A stretch of 64,000 bases of DNA from Acidimicrobiia bacterium (GTDB lineage Bacteria; Actinomycetota; Acidimicrobiia; Acidimicrobiales; VFJN01): the NCBI GenBank assembly GCA_009694375.1, contig SHVB01000002.1, positions 171,250 to 235,249 on the forward strand, written 5' to 3'. This document shows positions 26,492 to 34,246 of this stretch, in pieces; position 1 is the first letter of the stretch, and the number at the start of each line of letters is the position of its first letter. A program made the translations under genes and the position numbers. Below the pieces are notes generated by a model. That model had not been told where the DNA came from, made no database searches, and saw only the letters and a program-made list of their open reading frames with translations.

Positions 26492-27256
26492 TTAGATGAG
26501 CGTGCGGAGCAGGGCGAGCGCGGCGGGAGGTCCGTCCACCACGATGTCGGCAGCGGCCACCAGCGCCGGGGTGGCATCGATCCCGGCGACGGCGATCTTG
26601 GCGGCGTGGCCACCGGCGGCGCGAAATGAATCGAGCGCCGCGAAGGCCGGGAGGTCGCCCTGGTCGTCGCCAAGGTAAGCGGCGGCGGTCAGACCGCGTA
26701 GAAGATGAGCCACCACCGTGCCCTTGTCGGCAGCGATCGGGGGGTGGAGTTCCACGGACAGTTTGGCCGCCCGTTGCTCCACGCCGGTGCGTCGGGCCGC
26801 GTCGGCCGCCCACGCCTGCACCACCGCCCCCGCCGAGGGCGGGGCCGGGCGCAGGTGCAGGGTGAGGGAAAGGCCCTTGTGCTCCACCTCCACCCCGGCC
26901 GGCAGCACACGAGATGCTTCGGCGGCGAGCGCGTCGATCACCGGCCGCCAGGGGGCAGCCTCGGCGTGTTCGAATCGTTCGCCACCGTTAGTCCACTCCA
27001 GTCCGTACAGGCCGACCAGAGAAAGACCGGACCCGAGGTGCTGCGTGAGATAGGCGACGGGGCGACCGGAGATGACCGCCACTACCGCGTAGGCCTCCTG
27101 CAGGGCCGCCAACACTTCCCGCACCCCCGGGAGGGGTCGAGCGTCGCCGGCCCTTGCCACGATGGGGGACACGGTGCCGTCGAAATCCACCAAAATGGCG
27201 GCGTGGTCGGGTTGGCTGCGCAGGGCAGCGAGCGGGTCAGTGCCGTCGGCACCCAC
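26492..27256 (-). CDS. otsB: trehalose-6-phosphate phosphatase (HAD)
   Basis: A 254-residue HAD-superfamily phosphatase that releases trehalose from trehalose 6-phosphate. The nucleophile motif D-F-D-G-T-V is near residues 24-29, motif II in V-I-S-G-R-P near 60-65, and motif IV G-D-D-Q-G-D near 196-201. It is translated from a GTG 15 bases after the LytR_C-domain gene stop, so it lies at the end of a DUF3263-LytR_C-otsB operon. That puts it on a different transcript from otsA. Confidence 0.9.
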   Translation of the reverse strand: MGADGTDPLAALRSQPDHAAILVDFDGTVSPIVARAGDARPLPGVREVLAALQEAYAVVAVISGRPVAYLTQHLGSGLSLVGLYGLEWTNGGERFEHAEAAPWRPVIDALAAEASRVLPAGVEVEHKGLSLTLHLRPAPPSAGAVVQAWAADAARRTGVEQRAAKLSVELHPPIAADKGTVVAHLLRGLTAAAYLGDDQGDLPAFAALDSFRAAGGHAAKIAVAGIDATPALVAAADIVVDGPPAALALLRTLI

Positions 27257-27271
27257 GAGAGAGGGCGACCC

Positions 27272-27805
27272 TCAGGTGGCGGGCGCGGCTGCCGGCGTGA
27301 CGCTGCCGAGGTCAGAGCCGAGCACGACGACCACGCTGGCGCCGGCGATCTGCCCCGGGGGCACGGCAGGGATCGGGGCGGGCACGATGGCCGGCGCGCC
27401 GATGGCGGCGGCCACCGCGGCCGCCTCGCCTTCGAACCCGGGGGCGAAGAACACCTGGGTCGTGGTCACGTTCTCGCCGTCGGCGTTGGCCCCGGCGGGG
27501 TTTGTGAGCCGGAAACCGGCCAGGCTGAGGGTGGTGCTGTAGGCCTTCGCCGCCCCGGTCACACCGGAACCGTTCAGCACGATCGTGGGCACATCCGCCG
27601 GGGGTCGCGGCGCCACAGTGGTGGTGGTGACCTTGTCGGAGTCGGCCTTCTCGGTGGTGGGAGGACTACTGTCTTGGCCCGAGACGTTCTCAGAGCTGTC
27701 GAGGCTGTAACGGATCAGGAACAGGCCGATCAACACCGCGGCCACGACGAGGGCGATGCCGCGAGCGGGGTTGAGGGATGATTCGTCAGGTCGGCGTGTG
27801 GCCAT
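27272..27805 (-). CDS. LytR_C domain membrane protein (VirR-like)
   Basis: A 177-residue protein with one N-terminal membrane helix (about 16-32), a Ser/Thr/Pro-rich linker (about 38-70), and an extracytoplasmic LytR_C domain (about 72-162). The domain starts with the typical V-L-N-G-S-G-V-T-G-A-A motif. With the DUF3263 gene upstream it reproduces the pair Rv0430-Rv0431 of Mycobacterium tuberculosis, where Rv0431 is VirR, a membrane-vesicle and envelope-homeostasis factor. That role is inference here. No LCP (LytR-CpsA-Psr) catalytic domain is attached. Confidence 0.82.
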   Translation of the reverse strand: MATRRPDESSLNPARGIALVVAAVLIGLFLIRYSLDSSENVSGQDSSPPTTEKADSDKVTTTTVAPRPPADVPTIVLNGSGVTGAAKAYSTTLSLAGFRLTNPAGANADGENVTTTQVFFAPGFEGEAAAVAAAIGAPAIVPAPIPAVPPGQIAGASVVVVLGSDLGSVTPAAAPAT

Positions 27806-27819
27806 GGGTGGAGTCTCCC

Positions 27820-28080
27820 TTATCGCCTATCGAGCTGGCTCATGGGCCGGCCTTCGACACGAGCGCGACGACGACGTTCCCGTACCCGGCGAAGGCGGCG
27901 AATCAGAAGCGGATCGTACTCGAGCGCATCAGGATCGTCGATCAACTCCGTGAGGAGTTGGTAGTAGCGGGTACCGGACAGTTCGAAGCGATCGCGTATC
28001 GCGGTGTCCTTCGGACCGACCTCAGTCCACCAACTGCGCTCGAAATCGAGAATCGCTTGGTCTCGGTCGGTGAGTGCCAT
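27820..28080 (-). CDS. DUF3263 protein
   Basis: An 86-residue DUF3263 protein, basic toward its C terminus. The family pattern D-x-x-I-L-D-F-E-R-x-W-W near 6-18 and the helix-turn-helix-like R-D-R-F-E-L-S-G-T-R-Y-Y-Q-L-L near 27-42 are present, followed by an Arg-rich helix (about 60-75). It may bind DNA (inference). ATG 28080 is chosen over the longer frame because the family begins at this Met. It is 14 bases upstream of the LytR_C gene. Confidence 0.85.
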   Translation of the reverse strand: MALTDRDQAILDFERSWWTEVGPKDTAIRDRFELSGTRYYQLLTELIDDPDALEYDPLLIRRLRRVRERRRRARVEGRPMSQLDRR

Positions 28081-28136
28081 TCCCCCTAGGCTGGCCGCTG
28101 GGCGCACCGCAATCAAGGATGGTCGATTTCGGCCGC

Positions 28137-28142
28137 TACCCT
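28137..28142 (+). promoter_or_regulatory. possible -10 (TACCCT) of the tRNA-Thr gene
   Basis: TACCCT lies 14 bases before the mature tRNA 5' end, the only promoter-like hexamer in the short gap. No convincing -35 is seen. Confidence 0.35.
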
Positions 28143-28156
28143 GGCCCGCAGAACAC

Positions 28157-28229
28157 GCCGGGTTAGCTCAGTTGGCAGAGCACTTCTCTTGTAAAGAAGA
28201 TGTCGTCGGTTCGATTCCGGCACCCGGCT
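28157..28229 (+). tRNA. tRNA-Thr (anticodon TGT)
   Basis: A complete cloverleaf of 73 bases. The acceptor arms GCCGGGT and ACCCGGC pair fully. The D-arm is GCTC-AGTTGGCA-GAGC. The anticodon stem CTTCT/AGAAG encloses the loop CTTGTAA with anticodon TGT, which reads ACA (Thr). The T-arm is GTCGG-TTCGATT-CCGGC. The 3' CCA is not encoded. Confidence 0.95.
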
Positions 28230-28256
28230 CGGAGAAGGCGCTGGTCAGGGCCGTTG

Positions 28257-29174
28257 CTAGGAGCGGGAGCGAGCGCGGGCCACTTCGTAACACGCCACCG
28301 CCGCCGCCGCCGCCACATTCAGCGACGAAAGCGAACCGTTGAGCGGGATGCTGGCAATGGCATCGCACCGCTGACGAACCAACCGAGAAAGCCCCGTGCC
28401 CTCCGCCCCGAGTACCAGCGCAATGGGCCCGTCGGCGGCGGGGAGCTGCCACAACACCGTGGTGCCATCCCCATCGAGGCCCACCACCCACACGCCCTGG
28501 CGGCGTAGGTCCTGGAGGGCGGTGGGAAGCCCGCCCGCGATGGCGAAGCGCAGATGCTCCACGGCCCCGGCCGCCGTTTTGGTGACGGTGGGGGTGACAT
28601 GCACGGCCCGGTGGCGCGGCAACACGATGCCGGTGGCCCCCGCACATTCGGCCGAGCGCAACAGCGCCCCCAGGTTGCCCGGGTCGGTCACTCCGTCGAC
28701 GGCGATGAGAAAGGGCGGGTGTCCGTCCCGGCGGGTCGTAGCCAGTTCGTCCAGCGCCGTCTCCGGGAGCGCCGCCGCCTTCGCCAGCACGCCCTGTGGC
28801 GCCTCGCAGCGAGCCTCGGCGAAGAACTTGCCCCGGCTCACCTGCCGCACCGGCACCCGCTCCGCCTCGGCGAGTTCGATGATGTCCTCAAGGATGTCGG
28901 ACGGATCCTGCTCGGCCAGCAGCCACACCTCATGCACCTTGCGGCGGCCCGCCAGAAAAAGTTCGCGTACCGCCTGGCGCCCCTCAACCTGCTCGCCCCC
29001 TAGCCCCTGGCGCTTCCCGGTGGGCCGGTTAGCGCCCGCCCGGGGCTTGCCCCGTGCCCCCCCGGCGCCTGTCCGCGCCGGGGTGGCCCCGGTGGAGCGG
29101 CCCGCGGCCGGGGCGCGGCGCGGGGGCGACTTGGATGCACTCGGTCCCTTGGTCGGTCGACGGGGCTTGGTCAC
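28257..29174 (-). CDS. rlmB: 23S rRNA 2'-O-methyltransferase RlmB (TrmH/SpoU family)
   Basis: A 305-residue SpoU methyltransferase. Residues 1-60 are a disordered, Arg/Ala/Pro-rich extension; 60-135 is the small RNA-binding substrate domain (G-x-x-A-V-x-E). The SPOUT catalytic domain follows with the three knot motifs: D-P-G-N-L-G-A-L-L-R near 165-174, V-L-G-A-E-G-T-G-L near 253-261, and I-P-L-N-G-S-L-S-S-L-N near 273-283. E. coli RlmB methylates G2251 of 23S rRNA. Its ATG overlaps the ispF stop as ATGA, so ispD-ispF-rlmB is one operon. The cysS gene usually found between ispF and rlmB in actinobacteria is missing. Confidence 0.9.
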   Translation of the reverse strand: MTKPRRPTKGPSASKSPPRRAPAAGRSTGATPARTGAGGARGKPRAGANRPTGKRQGLGGEQVEGRQAVRELFLAGRRKVHEVWLLAEQDPSDILEDIIELAEAERVPVRQVSRGKFFAEARCEAPQGVLAKAAALPETALDELATTRRDGHPPFLIAVDGVTDPGNLGALLRSAECAGATGIVLPRHRAVHVTPTVTKTAAGAVEHLRFAIAGGLPTALQDLRRQGVWVVGLDGDGTTVLWQLPAADGPIALVLGAEGTGLSRLVRQRCDAIASIPLNGSLSSLNVAAAAAVACYEVARARSRS

Positions 29175-29650
29175 TCGCGGCGCTCCACCAGCGCCACCGC
29201 AAAGCAGGCGATGCCCTCGTGGCGACCCAGGCTGCCGAGGCCCTCGGCCCGCTTGCCCTTCACCGTCACCGGCGCCCCCACCGCGTCGCTGAGACGGGCC
29301 TGCATTTCCTCCCGGCGCGGGGCCAACTTCGGGGCCTCGAGCACCACGGTGCAGTCCACGTTGCCTGGTTCCCAGCCCTGCGATCGCAACTCGGCTACGG
29401 CGCGGCGAAGCATCTCGAGGCTGTCGGCACCCGCCAGCGTGGGATCCGTGTCGGGGAAGTGCTGACCAATGTCGCCCAGGCCCGCGGCCCCCAGCAACGC
29501 ATCGATCACGGCGTGGGCCACGACATCGGCATCGCTGTGACCAGCCAGGGCTCGCTCGCCATCGAACACCACCCCCGCGAGCACAAGCACCCGAGTGGGG
29601 TCGAGGCCGAAAGGATGCACGTCAAAGCCGTGCCCTACCCTCACCGACAC
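29171..29650 (-). CDS. ispF: 2-C-methyl-D-erythritol 2,4-cyclodiphosphate synthase
   Basis: A 159-residue IspF, the fifth enzyme of the methylerythritol phosphate isoprenoid pathway. The zinc ligands are D10 and H12 (G-F-D-V-H) and H38 in A-G-H-S-D-A-D. The substrate-loop T-V-K-G-K-R-A-E-G-L-G motif with G-R-H-E-G-I near the C terminus is complete. It overlaps ispD by ten bases and rlmB by four, consistent with tight translational coupling. Confidence 0.95.
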   Translation of the reverse strand: MSVRVGHGFDVHPFGLDPTRVLVLAGVVFDGERALAGHSDADVVAHAVIDALLGAAGLGDIGQHFPDTDPTLAGADSLEMLRRAVAELRSQGWEPGNVDCTVVLEAPKLAPRREEMQARLSDAVGAPVTVKGKRAEGLGSLGRHEGIACFAVALVERRE

Positions 29651-30258
29651 AGCAGTTCCGCCCGCTCGAGATCGATCGGCGTGGTGATCTTTAGGTTGCG
29701 CTCGTCACCATCCACGACCACCACCCTGCCACCTGCAGCCTCCACGAGCGACGCATCGTCGGTTCCTTCGGGAGCATCGTGGTGCGCCGAGCGCAATGCC
29801 TCGGCCCGGAACCCTTGCGGCGTCTGCACCGCCACCACCCCCGCCCGATCGATGGCGCCGCCACCCACGGCGCGAAGACTGTCGCGGATGGGGACCACCG
29901 GAACCACCGCATCGGCGCCGTCGATCACCCCCGCCCGCACCCTCTCCCAGACTCCAGGCACCGGAACCGGACGAGCCGCATCGTGCACCAAGATCACCGT
30001 CGCCTCGGCGGGGACCGCCGTCAGGCCGGCCCGCACCGACTCGGAGCGGGTACGGCCACCGGCCACCACCATGGTGGCCAGCGGCTCGATCTCCCCGGCC
30101 GCATCGGCCGGCACCACCAGCACCACACCATCGCTGTGCTGACCCGCCGCCCGCAACGCCCAATCGAGCACCCGTGCCCCCGCCAGGGGGAGGTACTGCT
30201 TGCGTTGCCCGAACCGTTCGCCACTCCCACCCGCCACCACAATTGCCCACGTCGACAT
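29641..30258 (-). CDS. ispD: 2-C-methyl-D-erythritol 4-phosphate cytidylyltransferase
   Basis: A 205-residue IspD that transfers CMP to methylerythritol 4-phosphate. The nucleotide-binding loop A-G-G-S-G-E-R-F-G-Q-R-K-Q-Y is at about 9-22, H-D-A-A-R-P near 93-98, and the P-Q-G-F near 147-150 and T-D-D-A-S near 167-171 segments match the family. It heads the ispD-ispF-rlmB unit. TATCCT at 30265-30270 lies six bases before the ATG. It is divergent from the Crp-type gene. Confidence 0.94.
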   Translation of the reverse strand: MSTWAIVVAGGSGERFGQRKQYLPLAGARVLDWALRAAGQHSDGVVLVVPADAAGEIEPLATMVVAGGRTRSESVRAGLTAVPAEATVILVHDAARPVPVPGVWERVRAGVIDGADAVVPVVPIRDSLRAVGGGAIDRAGVVAVQTPQGFRAEALRSAHHDAPEGTDDASLVEAAGGRVVVVDGDERNLKITTPIDLERAELLCR

Positions 30259-30264
30259 AACCCG

Positions 30265-30270
30265 AGGATA
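30265..30270 (-). promoter_or_regulatory. -10 hexamer TATCCT for ispD operon
   Basis: Minus-strand TATCCT, six bases, ATG at 30258; no Shine-Dalgarno. It places the operon start at the first codon. Confidence 0.55.
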
Positions 30271-30334
30271 CCGCCCCGGAAAACCCGCCCCGGGGGTGGG
30301 CCCAATCCCGTCGGGCCTGGAGGTTCCCTCGGGC

Positions 30335-30340
30335 TAGCGT
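30335..30340 (+). promoter_or_regulatory. -10 hexamer TAGCGT for the Crp-type regulator
   Basis: TAGCGT overlaps the first in-frame GTG (30339) and lies seven bases before the next, GTG 30348, so the later codon is the likely start. Confidence 0.5.
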
Positions 30341-30347
30341 GGCGGCC

Positions 30348-31007
30348 GTGGTGGACCTTGGGCTGCTCCAGAGCACCGAACTCTTCAACGGACTCGACGA
30401 CGAAGCCCTTCAGCGACTCGCCGACTCCACTCAATCCGTGGAACTGCAACGCGGCGACGTTGTGTTCTCCCAAGGCGCCGAGGCCGATCACCTCTATGTG
30501 ATGGAAGACGGCATCGTTGCCATCGTCAGCAAATCCGACGACGGCCGCGAATCGGTCTTTGCCCTGATGGAACGGGGTGATCTCTTCGGCGAAATGGGCT
30601 TACTCGACGGGCTGGGCCGCTCCGCCGAGGCCCGCGCCCTCGAACCCTCCCAGGTCATCTCCATTCCTTACGAAGTAGTGCATCACGAGTTCGATGCCCA
30701 TCCCGCCTTGCTCTGGGGGGTTGTCGGCCTGCTGGCGGGTCGCCTGCGCAACATGGACGAGGCCCTGGCCGACTCGATGTTCCTGGATGTGTCGGGGCGC
30801 ACGGCCAAGCGCCTCCTCGAAATGGGCGGCGACCTTGATGAGTTCGTGCTCCCAATCACCCAGGAAGAACTCGCCAGCATGGTGGGGGCTTCTCGCGAAC
30901 GGGTGAACAAGGCGATCGCCAGTTTCGTCCGGCTCGGATGGATCGATCAGTCCGAGCGCCGGTACCGCATCCTCGATCGCGACCAACTCACCCGTCGGGC
31001 CCGCTAA
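30348..31007 (+). CDS. Crp/Fnr family transcriptional regulator
   Basis: A 219-residue regulator with an N-terminal cyclic-nucleotide-binding fold (about 8-120, with the phosphate-binding-cassette-like G-E-M-G-L-L-D-G near 86-93) and a C-terminal winged helix (about 145-210). The recognition region is T-Q-E-E-L-A-S-M-V-G-A-S-R-E-R-V-N-K near 168-185. R-S-A-E-A near 95-99 replaces part of the classical R-S/T-A-x-V cAMP motif, so ligand identity is uncertain. It lies where many actinobacteria have carD, between ispD and the disA/radA region. Its stop codon lies within an inverted repeat shared with the convergent hydrolase gene. Confidence 0.88.
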   Translation: MVDLGLLQSTELFNGLDDEALQRLADSTQSVELQRGDVVFSQGAEADHLYVMEDGIVAIVSKSDDGRESVFALMERGDLFGEMGLLDGLGRSAEARALEPSQVISIPYEVVHHEFDAHPALLWGVVGLLAGRLRNMDEALADSMFLDVSGRTAKRLLEMGGDLDEFVLPITQEELASMVGASRERVNKAIASFVRLGWIDQSERRYRILDRDQLTRRAR

Positions 31008-31033
31008 CGCGCTCCCGTGGCGGGGGTTAGCGG
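31001..31033. terminator. bidirectional hairpin over two convergent stop codons
   Basis: Arms CCGCTAAC (31001-31008) and GTTAGCGG (31026-31033), with further GC pairing inside. Each arm contains the TAA stop of one gene: the regulator on plus, the hydrolase on minus. No T-run is present. It is a plausible shared terminator for both transcripts. Confidence 0.6.
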
Positions 31034-31686
31034 CTCAGGAAGGCGATGGCGTTGGCCCACGCGTCGGCGGCATCGGCCCGGCGATGGGCGGGGCGGGTTT
31101 CGTCGTGCACGAACCCGTGGTCGGCCTGCTCGTAGCGCACCACGGTGACTCCGGCGGCCTCGGCGGCCTCCACATCCGCCGGCGGCGTCCAACGATCCAA
31201 GGATCCGATGATGGCCATCGTGGGACAGGCCTCGGGACGGGTGAGCGCCGCTAGCGGCTCAACCCCATCGGCACTCCGCCAGTGTTCGGGTACCCGGAGC
31301 ATCCCGTAGAACCCCACCGCCCGGTGGAAGCGACCGCTACCGGCGGCTTTGAAGGTGAACATGCCGCCCATACAAAACCCGGTGATCCCCACCGGTTCCA
31401 CCTCCAACGCGTCGGCGGCGTCGACGAGATCGGCTAAAAACGCCGCGTCGTCAATGGTGTGCACCGCGGCGAGGCGATCCTCTACCGTCAGGTTCTCCCG
31501 GCCCGGCCAGGGCTCCACCGCCGCCACTGCCCACCCCTGATCATCGGCCAACTGCTGGCTGTGAGCAGCAAAAAGCGGCCGCAGACCCATGATGTCGGGG
31601 ATCAGCACCAGCCCTCGCGTCGGGGGACGTCGGTCGACGGGCCGACAGATCTCCACCGGTGTGCCCGATCGCAGTGTGGTGCGCAT
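31027..31686 (-). CDS. dienelactone hydrolase family protein
   Basis: A 219-residue alpha/beta hydrolase of the dienelactone hydrolase type. The Cys nucleophile is in G-F-C-M-G-G near 102-107. The acid is in S-L-D-R-W-T-P near 161-167 and the His in A-D-H-G-F-V-H near 187-193. Such enzymes open lactones or esters; the natural substrate is unknown. TAGAAA at 31693-31698 lies six bases before the ATG, a variant of the usual hexamer ending in A. Confidence 0.87.
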   Translation of the reverse strand: MRTTLRSGTPVEICRPVDRRPPTRGLVLIPDIMGLRPLFAAHSQQLADDQGWAVAAVEPWPGRENLTVEDRLAAVHTIDDAAFLADLVDAADALEVEPVGITGFCMGGMFTFKAAGSGRFHRAVGFYGMLRVPEHWRSADGVEPLAALTRPEACPTMAIIGSLDRWTPPADVEAAEAAGVTVVRYEQADHGFVHDETRPAHRRADAADAWANAIAFLSR

Positions 31687-31723
31687 AGAGGGTTTCTAGC
31701 GTGCCGAGAGCGCCGGGTGCCCC

Positions 31724-32797
31724 TCAGGAGTAGCGATCGAGGATGCTGGATTCCGCCAGCCGGGACAAGCCTTGCTTGATGGCCTGGGCCCGGGTGCCGC
31801 CGATGCCAGTGACCTCGTTGAGCTCGTCGACGGAGGCTCGCATGATCCTCGGCAGGTTGGTGAAGCGCGCCACGATCCCGTCGATGACCGGGTCGGGCAG
31901 ACGGGGAATGCTGGCCAGCAGTCGGTAGCCCCGCGTTTGGAGGTTGTGATCGAGATCGAGGTGCTTCCCCGGAAGGTGGATCGCCGCGGCCACCGCCCGC
32001 AGGTCCAGTAGGTCATCGGCCTCCAGCGCGGCCAGCGAGGCCAACGCCGACTCGATCGGCCATCCCGTGGTTTCCTCGAAGTAGTCCATGACCACCAGGC
32101 GACGGGCCTGCGCAATGCCCTCCATGAGTTCCTCCAACTGGAGGCGCACCAGGCGGCCATCCACGCCGAGTTCGATGATGTCGACCTCAACTTCCGCGGC
32201 CACTCGGCACGCCATCTCGGCCCGCTGAAGCACCACCACTACATCGCGCACCGACACAAGATCCCCCACCTCCACGCTGGAGAGCATCGCGGTGACCTCA
32301 TCGAAACGGTTCTGGTACCGCTGGAGCGTCTGCAGGGCCTGATTGGCCCGAGTGAGAATTCGCGGTATCGGCTCCAGGGTGTATTTCTGATCGTTGGCAT
32401 AGAGCGCCACGATGGCCATGTCCTCCGAGATCGAAATCACCGGCACGTTGATCGACCGCGCCACCCGTTCCGCGGTTCGGTGACGAGTGCCCGTTTCTGT
32501 GGTGGGAACGGCGGGACTCGGCACCAGATGCACGTTGGCCCGGGCTATCCGGCCAGCATCGGACGCCAGAATGATGGCCCCATCCATCTTGGCCAACTCC
32601 GAAAGCCGCTGGGGGCTGAAGGCGGCATCGAGCAAGAAACCACCCGAGCAGATGTTGAGCACCTCGGGCCCGTCGCCCACCACCACCAAGCCGCCCATCT
32701 TGGCCTGGAGGATGCGATCGAGGCCGGAGCGCAGCGGCGTGCCGGGAGCCACCACGGCGAGGGCGGCGAGGAGTTCGGCACTGCGGCGAGAAGCCAT
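31724..32797 (-). CDS. disA: DNA integrity scanning diadenylate cyclase DisA
   Basis: A 357-residue DisA that makes cyclic di-AMP and stalls at branched DNA. The N-terminal DAC domain has D-G-A at 72-74 and R-H-R at 105-107, both essential for catalysis. A helical linker (about 150-290) and a C-terminal helix-hairpin-helix DNA-binding region (E-V-T-G-I-G-G-T-R-A near 329-338) complete the normal architecture. It lies downstream of radA, as in other actinobacteria and Bacillus, where RadA modulates DisA. It has its own hexamer TAGCAT six bases before the ATG. Confidence 0.95.
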   Translation of the reverse strand: MASRRSAELLAALAVVAPGTPLRSGLDRILQAKMGGLVVVGDGPEVLNICSGGFLLDAAFSPQRLSELAKMDGAIILASDAGRIARANVHLVPSPAVPTTETGTRHRTAERVARSINVPVISISEDMAIVALYANDQKYTLEPIPRILTRANQALQTLQRYQNRFDEVTAMLSSVEVGDLVSVRDVVVVLQRAEMACRVAAEVEVDIIELGVDGRLVRLQLEELMEGIAQARRLVVMDYFEETTGWPIESALASLAALEADDLLDLRAVAAAIHLPGKHLDLDHNLQTRGYRLLASIPRLPDPVIDGIVARFTNLPRIMRASVDELNEVTGIGGTRAQAIKQGLSRLAESSILDRYS

Positions 32798-32803
32798 CCC
32801 GTG

Positions 32804-32809
32804 ATGCTA
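32804..32809 (-). promoter_or_regulatory. -10 hexamer TAGCAT for disA
   Basis: Minus-strand TAGCAT, six bases, ATG at 32797. It suggests that disA can be expressed independently of radA. Confidence 0.55.
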
Positions 32810-32844
32810 CCGGGCACCCCACGAACCTCGGGGTAGATGGCGCA

Positions 32845-34215
32845 CTATGAGGCTCGGCGCCGCCCCAAATCATCCGAACAAGCCCGCACCGCCTCGCGCA
32901 ATGTGGCCACCCGAATCACGTCGATGCCAGGAAGGTTCAGGGGCGCGCTGGCGGGCACGATCGCCCGTCGGAACCCCAGCCGGGCCGCCTCGGCCAACCG
33001 GCGGGCGGTCTGGTGCACCTGACGCAGTTCGCCGCCGAGACCCACCTCGCCGCAAGCCACCAAGTCGTCGGGGAGGGCAAGGCCGCCCCGGGCCGAGGTG
33101 AGCGCCAAGGCCAGGGCGAGATCAACCCCCGGCTCGGTTGTCTTCACTCCGCCGGCCACCACCGTGTGCACATCAAGATCGGCGAAGGGCATCTGCACGT
33201 GCTGCTGGAGCACCGCGATAATCAGCGCCAGCCGGCCTGAATCGAGCCCTTGGGCCGACCGGCGTGGAGTGGGTATGACCGACTTGGCTACCAACGCCTG
33301 CACCTCCACTAAAAGTGGACGGTGGCCGTCGAGCACGGGGGCCACCATGGAACCGGGGGTACCCGGCCGACGATCGGCCAGGAACAACGCCGAGGGATCG
33401 GGGACGCCCGCCAGGCCCGCGTCGGTCATCTCGAACAGCCCCAGTTCGTCGGTCGACCCGAACCGGTGCTTCACCGCCCGCAGCAACCGAAGGGCATGGT
33501 GCTGCTCCCCCTCGAAGGACAACACGGTATCCACGAGGTGCTCCAGCGCCCTGGGGCCCGCCAGCGCGCCGTCTTTGGTCACATGGCCCACCAGCACTGA
33601 GGCCATGGCCCGCTCCTTGGACACCCGCACGAGCCGGTGGGCGCACTCGCGTACCTGGGCTACCGAGCCCGGGGCCGAGGACAGCGACGGCTCGTAGATC
33701 GTCTGGATCGAATCGACGGCCACCACATCCGGCTGCACCGCCTCGATGTGGGCGAGCACGTGGGGCAGGGCCGTATCCGACACCAGCCACAGATTCGGTG
33801 GCAACGCGCCCAGCCGCTCGGCCCGCAGCCGCACCTGCTGGGCCGACTCCTCGGCGGTGACGTACAAACAACGACGCCCGGTGAGGGCCAAGCCAGCGAG
33901 CATCTGCAGGAGCAGCGTGGATTTCCCAATCCCTGGCTCACCTCCCAGCACCGTGACCGAACCGGGCACCAGTCCCCCCTGCAGCACGCGATCAGCCTCG
34001 CCAACTCCGGTGGGAGCGGGGGCCCAGGCCTCGGTGTTCACCGCGGCGATCGGCATCGGCACCGCCACGACCGGCCCCGCGGCCGAAGACGGCGCCGGCT
34101 CCACTAGTTCTTCAACGAGCGTGTTCCAGCCCTCGCAGCCCGAGCATCGCCCAGTCCATTTGGGCTCGGAGGCACCGCACGCAGTGCATCGGTAGGTGGT
34201 TTTTGCTTTTGCCAT
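32845..34215 (-). CDS. radA: DNA repair protein RadA
   Basis: A 456-residue RadA/Sms, a RecA-like helicase that promotes branch migration in recombinational repair. The N-terminal zinc finger uses C10, C13, C24 and C27. The Walker A is G-G-E-P-G-I-G-K-S-T at 91-100 and Walker B is in V-V-A-V-D-S-I-Q-T. The RadA signature K-N-R-F-G appears as K-H-R-F-G near 248, Asn to His. The C-terminal Lon-like domain follows (about 275-440). TAAGTT at 34222-34227 lies six bases before the ATG. A LexA-type palindrome overlaps the expected -35 and is shared with divergent ung. Confidence 0.95.
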   Translation of the reverse strand: MAKAKTTYRCTACGASEPKWTGRCSGCEGWNTLVEELVEPAPSSAAGPVVAVPMPIAAVNTEAWAPAPTGVGEADRVLQGGLVPGSVTVLGGEPGIGKSTLLLQMLAGLALTGRRCLYVTAEESAQQVRLRAERLGALPPNLWLVSDTALPHVLAHIEAVQPDVVAVDSIQTIYEPSLSSAPGSVAQVRECAHRLVRVSKERAMASVLVGHVTKDGALAGPRALEHLVDTVLSFEGEQHHALRLLRAVKHRFGSTDELGLFEMTDAGLAGVPDPSALFLADRRPGTPGSMVAPVLDGHRPLLVEVQALVAKSVIPTPRRSAQGLDSGRLALIIAVLQQHVQMPFADLDVHTVVAGGVKTTEPGVDLALALALTSARGGLALPDDLVACGEVGLGGELRQVHQTARRLAEAARLGFRRAIVPASAPLNLPGIDVIRVATLREAVRACSDDLGRRRAS

Positions 34216-34221
34216 ACCAGG

Positions 34222-34227
34222 AACTTA
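34222..34227 (-). promoter_or_regulatory. -10 hexamer TAAGTT for radA
   Basis: Minus-strand TAAGTT, six bases, ATG at 34215. The expected -35 zone (about 34245-34250) runs into the LexA-type box. Confidence 0.55.
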
Positions 34228-34246
34228 CGCCGCGGGATGTGACAGT

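Noticed and set aside
25065..26813. 582-codon minus-strand frame across otsA
   Set aside because: Mirror frame of otsA with Arg/Gly/His bias; it also spans the end of otsB in the wrong frame.
30211..30225. Second LexA-like half-sites around GAACCGTTCG within ispD
   Set aside because: Spacing between half-sites is one base rather than four and it lies inside coding sequence.
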